A stretch of DNA of 6,143 nt. It comes from an uncultured Eubacteriales bacterium (GTDB lineage Bacteria; Bacillota; Clostridia; Christensenellales; Christensenellaceae). This document shows positions 1 to 6,143 of the stretch, one piece after another. The notes beneath the pieces are model-generated. The model searched no databases, was not told where the DNA came from, and was given only the letters and a program-made list of their open reading frames with translations. Numbering within the stretch: position 1 is the stretch's first letter; every line of letters starts with the position of its first letter. The stretch spans positions 1 through 6,143 of the forward strand of contig CAJJPW010000130.1 in NCBI GenBank assembly GCA_905193725.1, given 5' to 3'. The position numbers were made by a program, and so were the translations under genes.

Positions 1-946
1 TGCCCTGTTTGGTGGCCGCAGAGATGGGATATACGTCAATGCCTTGAGACGCCAAATATTCCTGTAGCTGGTGCAGATTCTCCTCGCTGCCTGGAAGGTC
101 GCACTTATTGGCGGCAACGATTTCGGGCTTTTGTAGCAGCGCTGGGCTGTAGCTGGAGAGCTCCCCACGGATTTTTTGATAGTCCTCTATGGGATTTCTT
201 CCCTCCATGCCCGAAATATCGATTACATGGACGAGCATGCGGGTGCGCTCAATGTGCCGCAGAAAGTCGTGCCCCAGACCTGCTCCTTGGCTGGCGCCCT
301 CGATGAGACCGGGAATGTCCGCCATAATAAAGCTGTAATCCTCCTGCTGTACCACACCCAAATTGGGGCGAATGGTGGTGAAATGGTAGTTGGCGATTTT
401 GGGACGAGCAGAGGTCAACACAGAGAGCATGGTGGATTTTCCCACATTGGGAAAGCCGATGAGCCCTACATCTGCGATGGACTTCAGCTCTAAAATCACA
501 TATCGGCCTTGGGTTTTGTAGCCAGGGGTGGCAAATCGAGGCGTCTGCCGGGTAGCTGTGGCAAACCGAGCATTGCCCTTGCCGCCAGCACCGCCTCGCA
601 GCAAAATGCGGGAGGCGCCTGGCCGCATGTCCGCCGCGATTTTACCCGTCTCTTCATCGATGATCACCGTGCCTTCGGGCACTTTGATGATCAGATCCTC
701 GCCGTTTTTGCCCCGCATATTCTTCTTTTTGCCGTTTTCACCGGCAGGGGCTACAAATTTCTGATGGTAGCGAAAATCCATCAGCGTGCGCAATTCAGGG
801 TCTGCTTGAAACACGATATTTCCGCCATTACCGCCGTCCCCGCCGTCCGGTCCACCGGCGTTTACGTATTTTTCTCGATGCAGGGAGACGGCGCCATCGC
901 CTCCATTGCCTGCCTTAATGAATATCTTTACTTTATCTACAATCAT
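1..946 (-). CDS. obg: Obg-family GTPase, 5' part, runs off the left edge
   Basis: Essential ribosome-associated GTPase involved in late 50S assembly and stress/ppGpp responses (family knowledge). 315 codons are visible, so about 110 residues of the usual ~425 are missing, namely the end of the G domain and any C-terminal OCT domain. Residues 1-158 form the glycine-rich Obg fold, with many GG pairs at 14-43 and 118-124. The G domain follows: P-loop GFPNVGKST at 164-172, switch-I TT at 190-191, DIPG at 210-213, NKCD at 280-283 and the G5 SA at 309-310. The G4 box has Cys where Met is common (NKMD); the key N, K and D are kept. The start is the ATG at 944-946, with AGGA seven bases upstream and the typical opening MIVDKVKIF. 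No frameshift is visible. It lies downstream of nth in the same direction but behind a terminator, and has its own promoter. Confidence 0.97.
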   Translation of the reverse strand, partial: MIVDKVKIFIKAGNGGDGAVSLHREKYVNAGGPDGGDGGNGGNIVFQADPELRTLMDFRYHQKFVAPAGENGKKKNMRGKNGEDLIIKVPEGTVIIDEETGKIAADMRPGASRILLRGGAGGKGNARFATATRQTPRFATPGYKTQGRYVILELKSIADVGLIGFPNVGKSTMLSVLTSARPKIANYHFTTIRPNLGVVQQEDYSFIMADIPGLIEGASQGAGLGHDFLRHIERTRMLVHVIDISGMEGRNPIEDYQKIRGELSSYSPALLQKPEIVAANKCDLPGSEENLHQLQEYLASQGIDVYPISAATKQG

Positions 947-971
947 AATTTTGTCCTATTCTACCTGATCA

Positions 972-992
972 TTTCAGGATCTCATGGAATCT
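972..992. repeat. Imperfect direct repeat, copy 1 (obg leader)
   Basis: The 21 bases TTTCAGGATCTCATGGAATCT match the second copy at 1050-1071 in 19 of 22 aligned columns, with one single-base gap and two transitions. This copy lies in the obg 5' untranslated region, about 78 bases from the other. Its edge overlaps a small inverted repeat, CCTGA/TCAGG (964-968 and 974-978, loop of 5), which could form a short hairpin shortly before the obg ribosome binding site. The function is unknown. It may be a local duplication or a pair of regulator half-sites. Confidence 0.6.
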
Positions 993-1026
993 CTCGTTTT
1001 TTGCCAAAACAAGCTGTGATGTTCAC

Positions 1027-1055
1027 AGTTTACCTGTTTTTTGGATATTTTTCAA
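1027..1055 (-). promoter_or_regulatory. Predicted sigma-A promoter of obg
   Basis: On the minus strand, TTGAAA at 1055-1050 (5 of 6 to consensus) and TAAACT at 1032-1027 (4 of 6) are separated by exactly 17 bases. Transcription would start near 1020, giving a leader of about 75 nt before the obg ATG. It is the best -35/-10 pair I found in the gap and fits obg being transcribed apart from nth. This is inferred from sequence only. Confidence 0.6.
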
Positions 1056-1071
1056 GGATTTCATAGAATCT
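1050..1071. repeat. Imperfect direct repeat, copy 2 (over the obg -35)
   Basis: This is the second copy of the repeat at 972-992, 22 bases long. It covers the proposed -35 box of obg and the 16 bases upstream of it. Both copies are preceded on the plus strand by TACCTG (1031-1036 here, 962-967 for the other), at different distances, which suggests an older and longer duplication. A protein bound at both copies would bracket the obg transcription start; that is speculation. Confidence 0.6.
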
Positions 1072-1289
1072 AAATCATTTGGCAGGCAACAAAGAGCAGG
1101 GAGTACCATGAATTGTGTGATTTGGGAGATTCATACACAAAAGAAGAGAGGCGAATAAGGGAGGGCACACAGTGAATAGAATGCAGCAATAGCCGCTACA
1201 GAAAAAAGCTCCAAGCTTTCAGAAAAGGAAAGGGGAAGATAAGCAGATGTGCGTCCTAGGAGAGGAGAACATTTTGAAAAAAAGAGCAC
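1056..1289. other. Gene-free stretch between the nth terminator and the obg promoter
   Basis: I find no convincing gene here. Two 63-codon open frames cross it, one per strand. The minus-strand frame spans the nth terminator and the plus-strand frame runs antisense into nth. Neither has a well-placed ribosome binding site or a recognisable protein. The only structure is a weak AT-rich hairpin at 1205-1219 (AAAGCT/AGCTTT, loop of 3). Confidence 0.6.
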
Positions 1290-1320
1290 AAAAAAGGAAG
1301 CTGGCAACGGCCAAGCTCCC
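1290..1320 (-). terminator. Intrinsic terminator after nth
   Basis: Read on the minus strand, GGGAGC, a bulged T, TGGC, a CGTT loop, GCCA and GCTTCC form a ten-pair stem (one G-T pair, one bulge). It is followed directly by six T (1295-1290). It starts 30 bases past the nth stop codon. It should separate nth transcription from obg. Confidence 0.85.
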
Positions 1321-1350
1321 AATTTTTATATCCTCATTGAAAAATGGCTT

Positions 1351-1986
1351 TTATTTGATGTTGCTGGAAGGGCAGAGATCGTTTAAAAAACACTGGCTGC
1401 ACTTAGGGCTGCGAGCTGAGCAAATCCGGCGGCCATGAAAGATCAGCCAGTGATGCGCATCCTTCCAAATATTCCGGTCAAACAAATCGCAAAGCTGTTT
1501 TTCAGTCTCCAGCATATCCTTGGCGTCCACCAGCCCCATCCGATTGGAAACCCGAAACACATGGGTGTCCACAGCAAATCCTGGGATATCAAAGGCGTTG
1601 CTCAACACCACATTGGCGGTTTTCCTCCCTACGCCGGGCCGAGTTGTGAGCTCCTCTAATGTCTGGGGGACTTCTCCGCCAAACTTTTCTACCAAAAGCT
1701 TAGAGGTGCCAATGAGGTTTTTGGTTTTCACCTGATAGCATCCACAGGGATGGACGATTTGGGAGAGCTCCTCAGGATCTGCCTGTGCCATACTCTGCGG
1801 ATCTGGATATTTGGGAAACAGCTCTTTGGTCACCTGATTGACCCGTTTGTCCGTGCACTGGGCAGACAAAATGGTGGCTACTAAGAGCTCGAACGGCGAA
1901 TGATAGTGAAGCTCTGGACCCGCGCCTGCATAGTGCTGAGATAATCTCTTTATTATTTCCCGTTTGGTATTTTCCTCTACTTTCAT
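1351..1986 (-). CDS. nth: Endonuclease III (base-excision repair DNA glycosylase/AP lyase)
   Basis: Removes oxidised pyrimidines from DNA and cleaves the abasic site by beta-elimination. The protein is 211 residues, the same length as E. coli Nth. The helix-hairpin-helix LTTRPGVGRKTA is at 113-124 with the catalytic Lys at 122, and the catalytic Asp is at 140 in VDTHV. The [4Fe-4S] motif C-x6-C-x2-C-x5-C is at Cys 189, 196, 199 and 205. All key residues are present; Arg116 stands where Leu is usual before PGVG. An upstream in-frame ATG would add 13 residues, but I chose the ATG at 1984-1986 because AGAGGA lies six bases before it and the protein then aligns with the family start. The extra residues would also come from a strong hairpin. 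It appears monocistronic, divergent from the leu operon and closed by its own terminator. Confidence 0.97.
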   Translation of the reverse strand: MKVEENTKREIIKRLSQHYAGAGPELHYHSPFELLVATILSAQCTDKRVNQVTKELFPKYPDPQSMAQADPEELSQIVHPCGCYQVKTKNLIGTSKLLVEKFGGEVPQTLEELTTRPGVGRKTANVVLSNAFDIPGFAVDTHVFRVSNRMGLVDAKDMLETEKQLCDLFDRNIWKDAHHWLIFHGRRICSARSPKCSQCFLNDLCPSSNIK

Positions 1987-2012
1987 AAAAAATCCTCTTT
2001 CTTTTGCATAAA

Positions 2013-2047
2013 ATAGCCGCTCCAAAACGCTCCAACCCAGCGGCTAT
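2013..2047 (-). other. Strong hairpin in the nth leader
   Basis: ATAGCCGCT and AGCGGCTAT form a perfect nine-pair stem (2047-2039 and 2021-2013) around a 17-base loop, starting 26 bases upstream of the nth ATG. On the minus strand it is followed by only TTT before an A, so it is a poor terminator. The octamer CGCTCCAA occurs twice in tandem (2019-2026 and 2029-2036), so the inner CGCT at 2029-2032 could compete for AGCG at 2039-2042. It may act as an mRNA-stabilising stem, an attenuator or a protein site. The role is unknown. Confidence 0.5.
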
Positions 2048-2114
2048 GATCACTTACATAGATACCCGCGAAAAAACGCTTTGAAACGACAAGAATTGCA
2101 CGAGAAAAATTCCC

Positions 2115-2144
2115 TTGACAAATTTTTATCTTTATGCGTATAAT
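2115..2144 (+). promoter_or_regulatory. Consensus sigma-A promoter of the leu operon
   Basis: TTGACA at 2115-2120 and TATAAT at 2139-2144 are both perfect matches to consensus, with an 18-base spacer. Transcription should begin near 2151, just before the T-box leader. Such a strong promoter is expected where control is by premature termination in the leader. Confidence 0.9.
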
Positions 2145-2150
2145 ATTGAA

Positions 2151-2427
2151 AAAGATATGAAACCAATACGGTGAAGAGGAATAGTAGCACAAAAGAGCAG
2201 GCAAAGAGAGCTGCTGGCTGGTGGAAAGCAGCGCTGCAAGGATGTGTGAACTCGCCTTAGAGTAGCCAACCCAAAGAACGGCAGTTCTAGTAGGCTTGGA
2301 CGGATGCCCACCGATACAGGGGCTAGGATATCTTAGAGTATCCGAACAAAGCAGGTGGTCTAAAGGCCACAAGCAGGGTGGTACCGCGAAGTAACTTTCG
2401 TCTCTGTAGGGAGATGAAGGTTTTTTT
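2151..2427 (+). promoter_or_regulatory. T-box riboswitch leader, leucine specifier (CTC)
   Basis: This leader RNA senses uncharged tRNA. The conserved T-box AGGGTGGTACCGCG is at 2375-2388. Stem I includes GAAGAGGAATAGTAG (2173-2187), a distal arm GCTGC/GCAGC and the specifier loop GAA-CTC-G, with CTC at 2251-2253. CACA (2188-2191) pairs with TGTG next to that loop. CTC is a Leu codon read by tRNA-Leu(GAG). The variable T-box base is T (2382), which matches an A discriminator as in tRNA-Leu. A Stem III hairpin GTGGTC/GGCCAC is at 2355-2370. The antiterminator can form from CAGGG (2374-2378) with CTCTG (2402-2406) and CGAA (2387-2390) with TTCG (2397-2400). It shares bases with the terminator arm, so the two exclude each other. 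Starvation for charged tRNA-Leu should let transcription continue into leuA-cimA-leuC. Confidence 0.95.
2394..2427 (+). terminator. T-box regulated intrinsic terminator
   Basis: The arms CTTTCGTCTC (2395-2404) and GAGATGAAGG (2411-2420) form ten pairs, two of them G-T, followed by seven T (2421-2427). The 5' arm overlaps the antiterminator strand of the T-box, giving the standard on/off switch. Confidence 0.92.
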
Positions 2428-2430
2428 ATT

Positions 2431-2607
2431 ATGAAGAGCTGGCTGCTGAAGCCGACAAAGGGGGAAGACCTTCTAAGCAACAATCATACCGAGCTTGATA
2501 GCGGAGGATGGCTGCCAAAGAAGAAAGGGAATCACCCAAAGAAAAGAGCGCAGAAAAATCGCGTGGCCCGTGGAATAAGGGGAACACGTGAAAATATTGG
2601 AAAGTGA
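2431..2607 (+). CDS. Doubtful 58-residue ORF between the T-box terminator and leuA
   Basis: An ATG three bases after the T-run terminator opens a 58-codon frame that ends in TGA 14 bases before leuA. It starts MKSWLLKPTKGEDLL and becomes very basic (Lys/Arg-rich) over its second half. I recognise no family, signal peptide or membrane segment. The only possible ribosome binding site, AAGG at 2417-2420, is ten bases away and lies in the 3' arm of the terminator. Six Leu codons of four kinds are spread over 58 and not clustered, so it does not resemble a classical Leu attenuation peptide. The bias to Lys and Arg may simply reflect purine-rich leader RNA. It could be a coupling leader ORF or chance; I lean to chance. 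Confidence 0.2.
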   Translation: MKSWLLKPTKGEDLLSNNHTELDSGGWLPKKKGNHPKKRAQKNRVARGIRGTRENIGK

Positions 2608-2621
2608 AGTAGGTAGGGAAT

Positions 2622-4133
2622 ATGAAAAGAATTGCTATTTTTGACACCACGCTGAGGGATGGAGAACAATCCCCTGGATGTTCCATGAACTTAAACGAAA
2701 AATTAAAAATGGCCCGGCAGCTAGAACGGCTGAAGGTGGATGTGATCGAGGCGGGTTTTCCCATTGCCAGCGAGGGGGACTTTGAGGCGGTCAATGAGAT
2801 CGCCAAGACCATTTCTGGTTGTACTATCTGTGGCCTTGCGCGGGCGACTCAAAAGGATATCGATGCGGCAGCAAAGGCATTGGAGCCAGCCAAGAGAAGT
2901 AGAATCCACGTTTTTTTGGCCACTTCGGATATTCATTTAGAATATAAGCTCAAGATGAGCCGGCAGCAAGCACTGGAGAAGATTCGAGAGATGGTAGGTT
3001 ATGCCTTTGGCAAGGCGGATGAAGTGGAGTTCTCCGCAGAGGATGGCTCGCGGACGGAACTGGATTACCTGGTGAAAGTCTATGAGACGGCCATTGAGGC
3101 AGGGGCGACCATTGTGAATATTCCTGATACCGTAGGATACGTAACCCCCAATGAGATGTACCACATTGTTGACTATGTGAAAAAAAACGTTCACAATATA
3201 GATAAGGCACAGGTTTCCGTTCACTGCCACAACGATTTGGGGATGGCAGTGTCCAACGCTCTGGCGGCTGTGAAAGCTGGCGCGGACCAAGTGGAATGCA
3301 CGGTGAGCGGCATTGGAGAGCGGGCAGGAAACAGCGCTCTAGAAGAAGTGGTCATGTCTCTCTACACCAGGAAGGATTATTTTGACGCCACCACGAATAT
3401 TGATACGACCCAGATTTACCGCACATGCAGTAAACTCTCCCGGATTATTGGCACAGGGATTGCTCCCAATAAAGCCATAGTAGGCGCCAACGCCTTTGCC
3501 CATGAGTCGGGCATTCACCAACATGGTGTGATGCAAAACAAGGCCACCTACGAGATCATGACGCCTGAGAGCATCGGCATCGTAGCCAACAAGATGGTGC
3601 TGGGCAAACACTCGGGTAAACACGCCTTTGAGGAGCGGTTAGTAGAACTGGGGTACTTCTTAAAGCCAGAAGAAGTGGAAGATTTATTTGCCAAGTTCAA
3701 GCAGCTGTGTGATCGGAAAAAAGAGGTCAACGACTTAGATATTGAGGCCCTAGTGGAGGCCAAATCCCAGACCTTTCAATACTATAAGCTGGATCGGTTT
3801 GTGATCAACAGCGGCAACTCCATCACCTCCACTGCGATGGTTCGCCTGAGTTGCAACGGGGAGCTCAAAGAGGATGTGTGCTGTGGCGATGGCCCCATCT
3901 ATGCGGCATATCAGGCCATCCAAAAAATCTCCGGCATGGATGTGGAGCTGGCGGATTACAAGATCAAATCCGTATCCCAAGGGGAAGACGCTCTGGGCGA
4001 AGTGACCGTCAAGGTAAAACATAAAGGTCAGATCGTGACGGGTAGAGGTCTTTCTACAGACATCATCGAATCCAGTATACTGGCATTTTTACATGCTATG
4101 AATAAAATTATGAGTAAGGCAAGAAAACAATGA
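2622..4133 (+). CDS. leuA: 2-isopropylmalate synthase
   Basis: Condenses acetyl-CoA with 2-oxoisovalerate to 2-isopropylmalate, the first committed step of leucine synthesis, in the cytoplasm. The protein is 503 residues, typical for bacterial LeuA. The HMGL-like TIM barrel covers about 1-270. It holds the DTTLRDGEQ signature at 8-16 (Arg12 and metal-binding Asp13), EFSAEDGSR at 136-144, VHCHNDLG at 200-207 with metal ligands His201 and His203, and [11 protein letters not shown] with Asn237. The C-terminal allosteric LeuA dimer domain is about 370-497, with [12 protein letters not shown] at 422-433 and [16 protein letters not shown] at 474-489. Leucine feedback inhibition is therefore likely. 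AGGTAGGG at 2611-2618 precedes the ATG. The gene is controlled by the upstream leucine T-box, and its stop overlaps cimA by four bases. HIHLEYKL-like residues at 104-110 (IHLEYKL) favour LeuA over homocitrate synthase. Confidence 0.96.
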   Translation: MKRIAIFDTTLRDGEQSPGCSMNLNEKLKMARQLERLKVDVIEAGFPIASEGDFEAVNEIAKTISGCTICGLARATQKDIDAAAKALEPAKRSRIHVFLATSDIHLEYKLKMSRQQALEKIREMVGYAFGKADEVEFSAEDGSRTELDYLVKVYETAIEAGATIVNIPDTVGYVTPNEMYHIVDYVKKNVHNIDKAQVSVHCHNDLGMAVSNALAAVKAGADQVECTVSGIGERAGNSALEEVVMSLYTRKDYFDATTNIDTTQIYRTCSKLSRIIGTGIAPNKAIVGANAFAHESGIHQHGVMQNKATYEIMTPESIGIVANKMVLGKHSGKHAFEERLVELGYFLKPEEVEDLFAKFKQLCDRKKEVNDLDIEALVEAKSQTFQYYKLDRFVINSGNSITSTAMVRLSCNGELKEDVCCGDGPIYAAYQAIQKISGMDVELADYKIKSVSQGEDALGEVTVKVKHKGQIVTGRGLSTDIIESSILAFLHAMNKIMSKARKQ

Positions 4134-5743
4134 AGAAAATAGAGATTTTTGATTCCACATTGCGGGATGGGATGCAGGCAGAGGGGATTTCTTTCACGCT
4201 GGAAGACAAGATAAAAATTTTAAAGGCGCTGGATAGCCTAGGGATCGCCTATGTGGAGGCTGGATTTCCCGCTTCCAACCGCAAAGATAGGGAGTTTATC
4301 AAGGCGGCAGAACAGGTACCTCTCAAACACACAAAGCTTTGTGCCTTTGGCAGCACTCGACATAAAGAGACGCTGGTCTCAGAGGATAAGCCCCTGGATA
4401 TGCTCCTTCAATCCAATGTGGAGACGGTAACAGTGTTCGGCAAGTGCTGGGATCTGCATGTGCATGAGGTGCTGCAAACCACGCCCAGAGAAAATCTGGA
4501 TATGATTTACGATACTGTCCGCTTTTTAAAAGAACATCACAGAAAGGTGATCTTTGATGCAGAGCACTTTTTTGATGGCTATCTCAGCGACGAGAAGTTC
4601 GCTTTGTCCGCAGTAAAGAGCGCGGTAGACGCCGGGGCAGATGTGATTTGCCTTTGCGATACCAACGGCGGCAGATATCCCACTGAGATCTACAGTGGAG
4701 TCAAGAGAGTGGTAGAGCTGTTTCCCCATGTGCAGGTGGGGATTCACTGCCATAACGACATGGGGCTGGCGGTGATCAACTCCATGGTGGCGGTGGATGC
4801 GGGCGCTACACAAGTACAGGGCACGTTGATCGGTTTTGGAGAGCGGTGCGGAAATGCCAACCTGAGCACCATCATCCCCAACTTACAGCTCAAGCGAGGG
4901 TACGAGTGCATCCCGCCGGAAAAGATGGGAATGCTGGCGAAAGTGGCGCGGCAGATTGCTGGAATCGCCAATATCTCCCTCTCTCTATCCAAACCCTATG
5001 TGGGCTACAGCGCGTTTGCCCATAAAGGGGGAATGCACATTGCAGCTGTCTCTAAAAATACCAGGACGTTTGAGCATATTGACCCAGCTGTAGTGGGCAA
5101 CAGCAGACGCTTTTTGGTCAGCGAAGTCTCCGGCAGGGCGTATGTGTATGAAAAGATTAGGGCAGTTGCGCCGGATGTGAAAAAGGATAGCGCCATGGCG
5201 CAGAAAATCGTCAAAAAGCTCAAGGAGATGGAGTATAACGGCTACAGCTTTGAGGCGGCAGAAGAGAGCTTTGAGCTGATCATCCGCAGAATGCTGGGGG
5301 AATATGATAAGTTTTTTGAACTGGAGTACTTTAAGACCATTGACGAGCAATCGCTTTTGGATGGAACCAACCCCTGCTGTGCCGTCATCAAAGTGAAAGT
5401 GAACGACAGTTTTGAGACCACGGCCGCAGAGGGAGATGGCCCAGTGCACGCCCTGGATTTGGCGCTGAGAAAGGCGCTGGTGCGGTTTTACCCTTGTCTC
5501 AACGAGATGAGCTTGGTGGACTTTAAAGTGCGGGTACTGGAAAGTGACGCCACCACAGCGGCCACAGTCCGAGTGCTCATCGAATCCACGGACGGAGAGC
5601 GCCGTTGGAACACGGTAGGCGTCTCTAGCGACATCATCGAGGCCTCTTTTCTGGCGCTAAGCGACTCCATCGAATACAAGCTTTTGCAGGAAAAACATAA
5701 AACAGGATCATTGCAAAGGGAAGCAGACAATACAGATCGTTAG
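4130..5743 (+). CDS. cimA: (R)-citramalate synthase
   Basis: Condenses pyruvate and acetyl-CoA to (R)-citramalate, which the Leu enzymes convert to 2-oxobutyrate for isoleucine without threonine. The 537 residues match the usual CimA length. DSTLRDGMQAEGISF (8-22) is the CimA form of the signature, with Arg12 and Asp13. TVFGKCWDLHVHEVL (101-115) and DAEHFFDGY (143-151) are CimA-type blocks. Metal ligands are His207 and His209 in IHCHNDMG, and Asn242 lies in GERCGNANL. HKGGMHIAAV is at 298-307. The C-terminal regulatory domain (about 400-520) has GDGPVHALDLAL at 435-446 and VGVSSDIIEASFLAL at 497-511, parallel to LeuA. The ATG overlaps the leuA stop (ATGA), with AAGG ten bases upstream, so translational coupling is likely. 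It is homologous to but clearly divergent from leuA. Substrate choice is inferred from family resemblance. Confidence 0.92.
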   Translation: MKKIEIFDSTLRDGMQAEGISFTLEDKIKILKALDSLGIAYVEAGFPASNRKDREFIKAAEQVPLKHTKLCAFGSTRHKETLVSEDKPLDMLLQSNVETVTVFGKCWDLHVHEVLQTTPRENLDMIYDTVRFLKEHHRKVIFDAEHFFDGYLSDEKFALSAVKSAVDAGADVICLCDTNGGRYPTEIYSGVKRVVELFPHVQVGIHCHNDMGLAVINSMVAVDAGATQVQGTLIGFGERCGNANLSTIIPNLQLKRGYECIPPEKMGMLAKVARQIAGIANISLSLSKPYVGYSAFAHKGGMHIAAVSKNTRTFEHIDPAVVGNSRRFLVSEVSGRAYVYEKIRAVAPDVKKDSAMAQKIVKKLKEMEYNGYSFEAAEESFELIIRRMLGEYDKFFELEYFKTIDEQSLLDGTNPCCAVIKVKVNDSFETTAAEGDGPVHALDLALRKALVRFYPCLNEMSLVDFKVRVLESDATTAATVRVLIESTDGERRWNTVGVSSDIIEASFLALSDSIEYKLLQEKHKTGSLQREADNTDR

Positions 5744-5840
5744 ATGAAATAGGAATGAATAGCTTATGAAAGCCTCTCAAATAGAAGTGGGAGGATGGAT
5801 ATCATGTGAGGATATGCAGTGAGCAAAAGGAGGAAATCCA
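5744..5840 (+). other. cimA-leuC spacer
   Basis: A 97-base gap with no terminator, so leuC should be co-transcribed. It holds one weak inverted repeat, CCTCTC (5773-5778) with GGGAGG (5789-5794), with a ten-base loop and no T-run. It ends in an excellent ribosome binding site, AAAGGAGG at 5826-5833, seven bases before the leuC ATG. Confidence 0.6.
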
Positions 5841-6143
5841 ATGAGTATGACCATGACACAAAAAATACTGGCCCAAAAAGCAGGGCTGGATGAGGTGAAG
5901 CCAGGGCAGCTGGTGTGCATTCATCTGGACATGGTGCTGGGAAATGACATCACCACCCCGGTGGCCATTGACGAGTTTATGAAGATGGGCAAAGAGCAGG
6001 TATTTGACCGGGAAAAAATCGCCTTGGTAATGGATCACTTTACCCCTTGCAAAGATATTAAGTCGGCCATGCAGTGCGCCTACACCAGAGAATTTGCCAG
6101 GAAAATGGGAATTGTCAACTTCTTTGATGTGGGGCAAATGGGC
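5841..6143 (+). CDS. leuC: 3-isopropylmalate dehydratase large subunit, N-terminal 101 residues, runs off the right edge
   Basis: Large, [4Fe-4S]-bearing subunit of isopropylmalate isomerase, which with LeuD interconverts 2- and 3-isopropylmalate; the same enzyme acts on citramalate. Only 101 codons are in view, of about 420 for this prokaryotic LeuC/homoaconitase-type family. The conserved blocks are MTQKILAQKAGLDEVKPGQ near the start, VLGNDITTPVAI at about 32-43, VMDHFTPCKDIKSA at about 63-76 and the final GIVNFFDVGQMG. VMDHF stands where VPDHF is usual. The Fe-S cysteines lie beyond the window. The start is fixed by the AAAGGAGG site seven bases upstream; a second in-frame ATG two codons on is less well placed. 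leuD and leuB would be expected next. The homoaconitase alternative is unlikely beside leuA and cimA. Confidence 0.94.
   Translation, partial: MSMTMTQKILAQKAGLDEVKPGQLVCIHLDMVLGNDITTPVAIDEFMKMGKEQVFDREKIALVMDHFTPCKDIKSAMQCAYTREFARKMGIVNFFDVGQMG

Noticed and set aside
176..1066. Plus-strand open frames of 78 to 185 codons opposite obg
   Set aside because: They lie antisense to a clearly conserved Obg reading frame, resemble no known protein and are shadow frames.
1202..1219. Possible second minus-strand terminator, AAAGCT/AGCTTT with following T
   Set aside because: The stem has only six pairs, two of them G-C, and the T-run is mostly part of the stem. It is too weak to call.
1131..1438. Two 63-codon frames, one per strand, in and around the nth-obg gap
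   Set aside because: One spans the nth terminator and the other enters nth antisense. Neither has a proper ribosome binding site or a recognisable sequence.
1987..2025. Upstream start for nth adding 13 residues
   Set aside because: The extra residues are encoded partly by the leader hairpin, the AGAGGA site lies between the two ATGs and fits the downstream one, and the shorter form has the normal family length.
2085..2120. Minus-strand TTGTCA opposite the leu -35 as an nth promoter
   Set aside because: At 17 or 18 bases the best -10 matches at most 3 of 6. The TTGTCA is merely the complement side of TTGACAA. I could not place the nth promoter with confidence.
5766..5822. 18-codon ORF (start MKASQIEV) in the cimA-leuC spacer
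   Set aside because: It has no well-spaced ribosome binding site, is very short and is expected by chance.
2721..6137. Minus-strand frames of 71 to 154 codons opposite leuA, cimA and leuC
   Set aside because: All overlap strongly conserved plus-strand enzymes and are complementary-strand shadows.

Overview
The window looks like ordinary chromosomal DNA from a Gram-positive bacterium of the Bacillota, most likely class Clostridia. The reasons are a T-box riboswitch, strong AGGAGG-type ribosome binding sites, consensus sigma-A promoter elements, and the gene families present (clostridial-type LeuA, CimA and two-subunit LeuC). Base composition is near even by eye. I cannot name a genus. I see no mobile element, CRISPR array, tRNA or rRNA gene.

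Layout. The left third is read on the minus strand. It holds the 5' three quarters of obg (Obg/CgtA GTPase, running off the left edge) and, upstream of it, a complete nth (endonuclease III). The 404-base gap between them contains the intrinsic terminator of nth, a good promoter for obg and a pair of imperfect direct repeats around that promoter. nth therefore seems to be a single-gene unit, and obg starts its own transcript. The right two thirds are read on the plus strand: a consensus promoter, a full T-box leader of about 275 nt, a 194-base spacer with one doubtful 58-codon ORF, then leuA, cimA and the first 101 codons of leuC. nth and the leu operon are divergent.

How the genes work together. 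LeuA (2-isopropylmalate synthase) opens the leucine branch, and CimA ((R)-citramalate synthase) opens the threonine-independent route to 2-oxobutyrate and isoleucine. LeuC, with a LeuD expected beyond the right edge, is an isomerase subunit able to serve both pathways. leuA and cimA overlap by 4 bases (ATGA) and are probably translationally coupled. The T-box specifier reads CTC (Leu), and the variable T-box base matches an A discriminator as in tRNA-Leu. Uncharged tRNA-Leu(GAG) should therefore raise expression of the whole set, including the isoleucine-precursor enzyme.

I found no previously undescribed system. The points most worth a second look are the leucine T-box controlling cimA, the small ORF after the T-box terminator, the repeats around the obg promoter, and a strong hairpin with a duplicated octamer in the nth leader.
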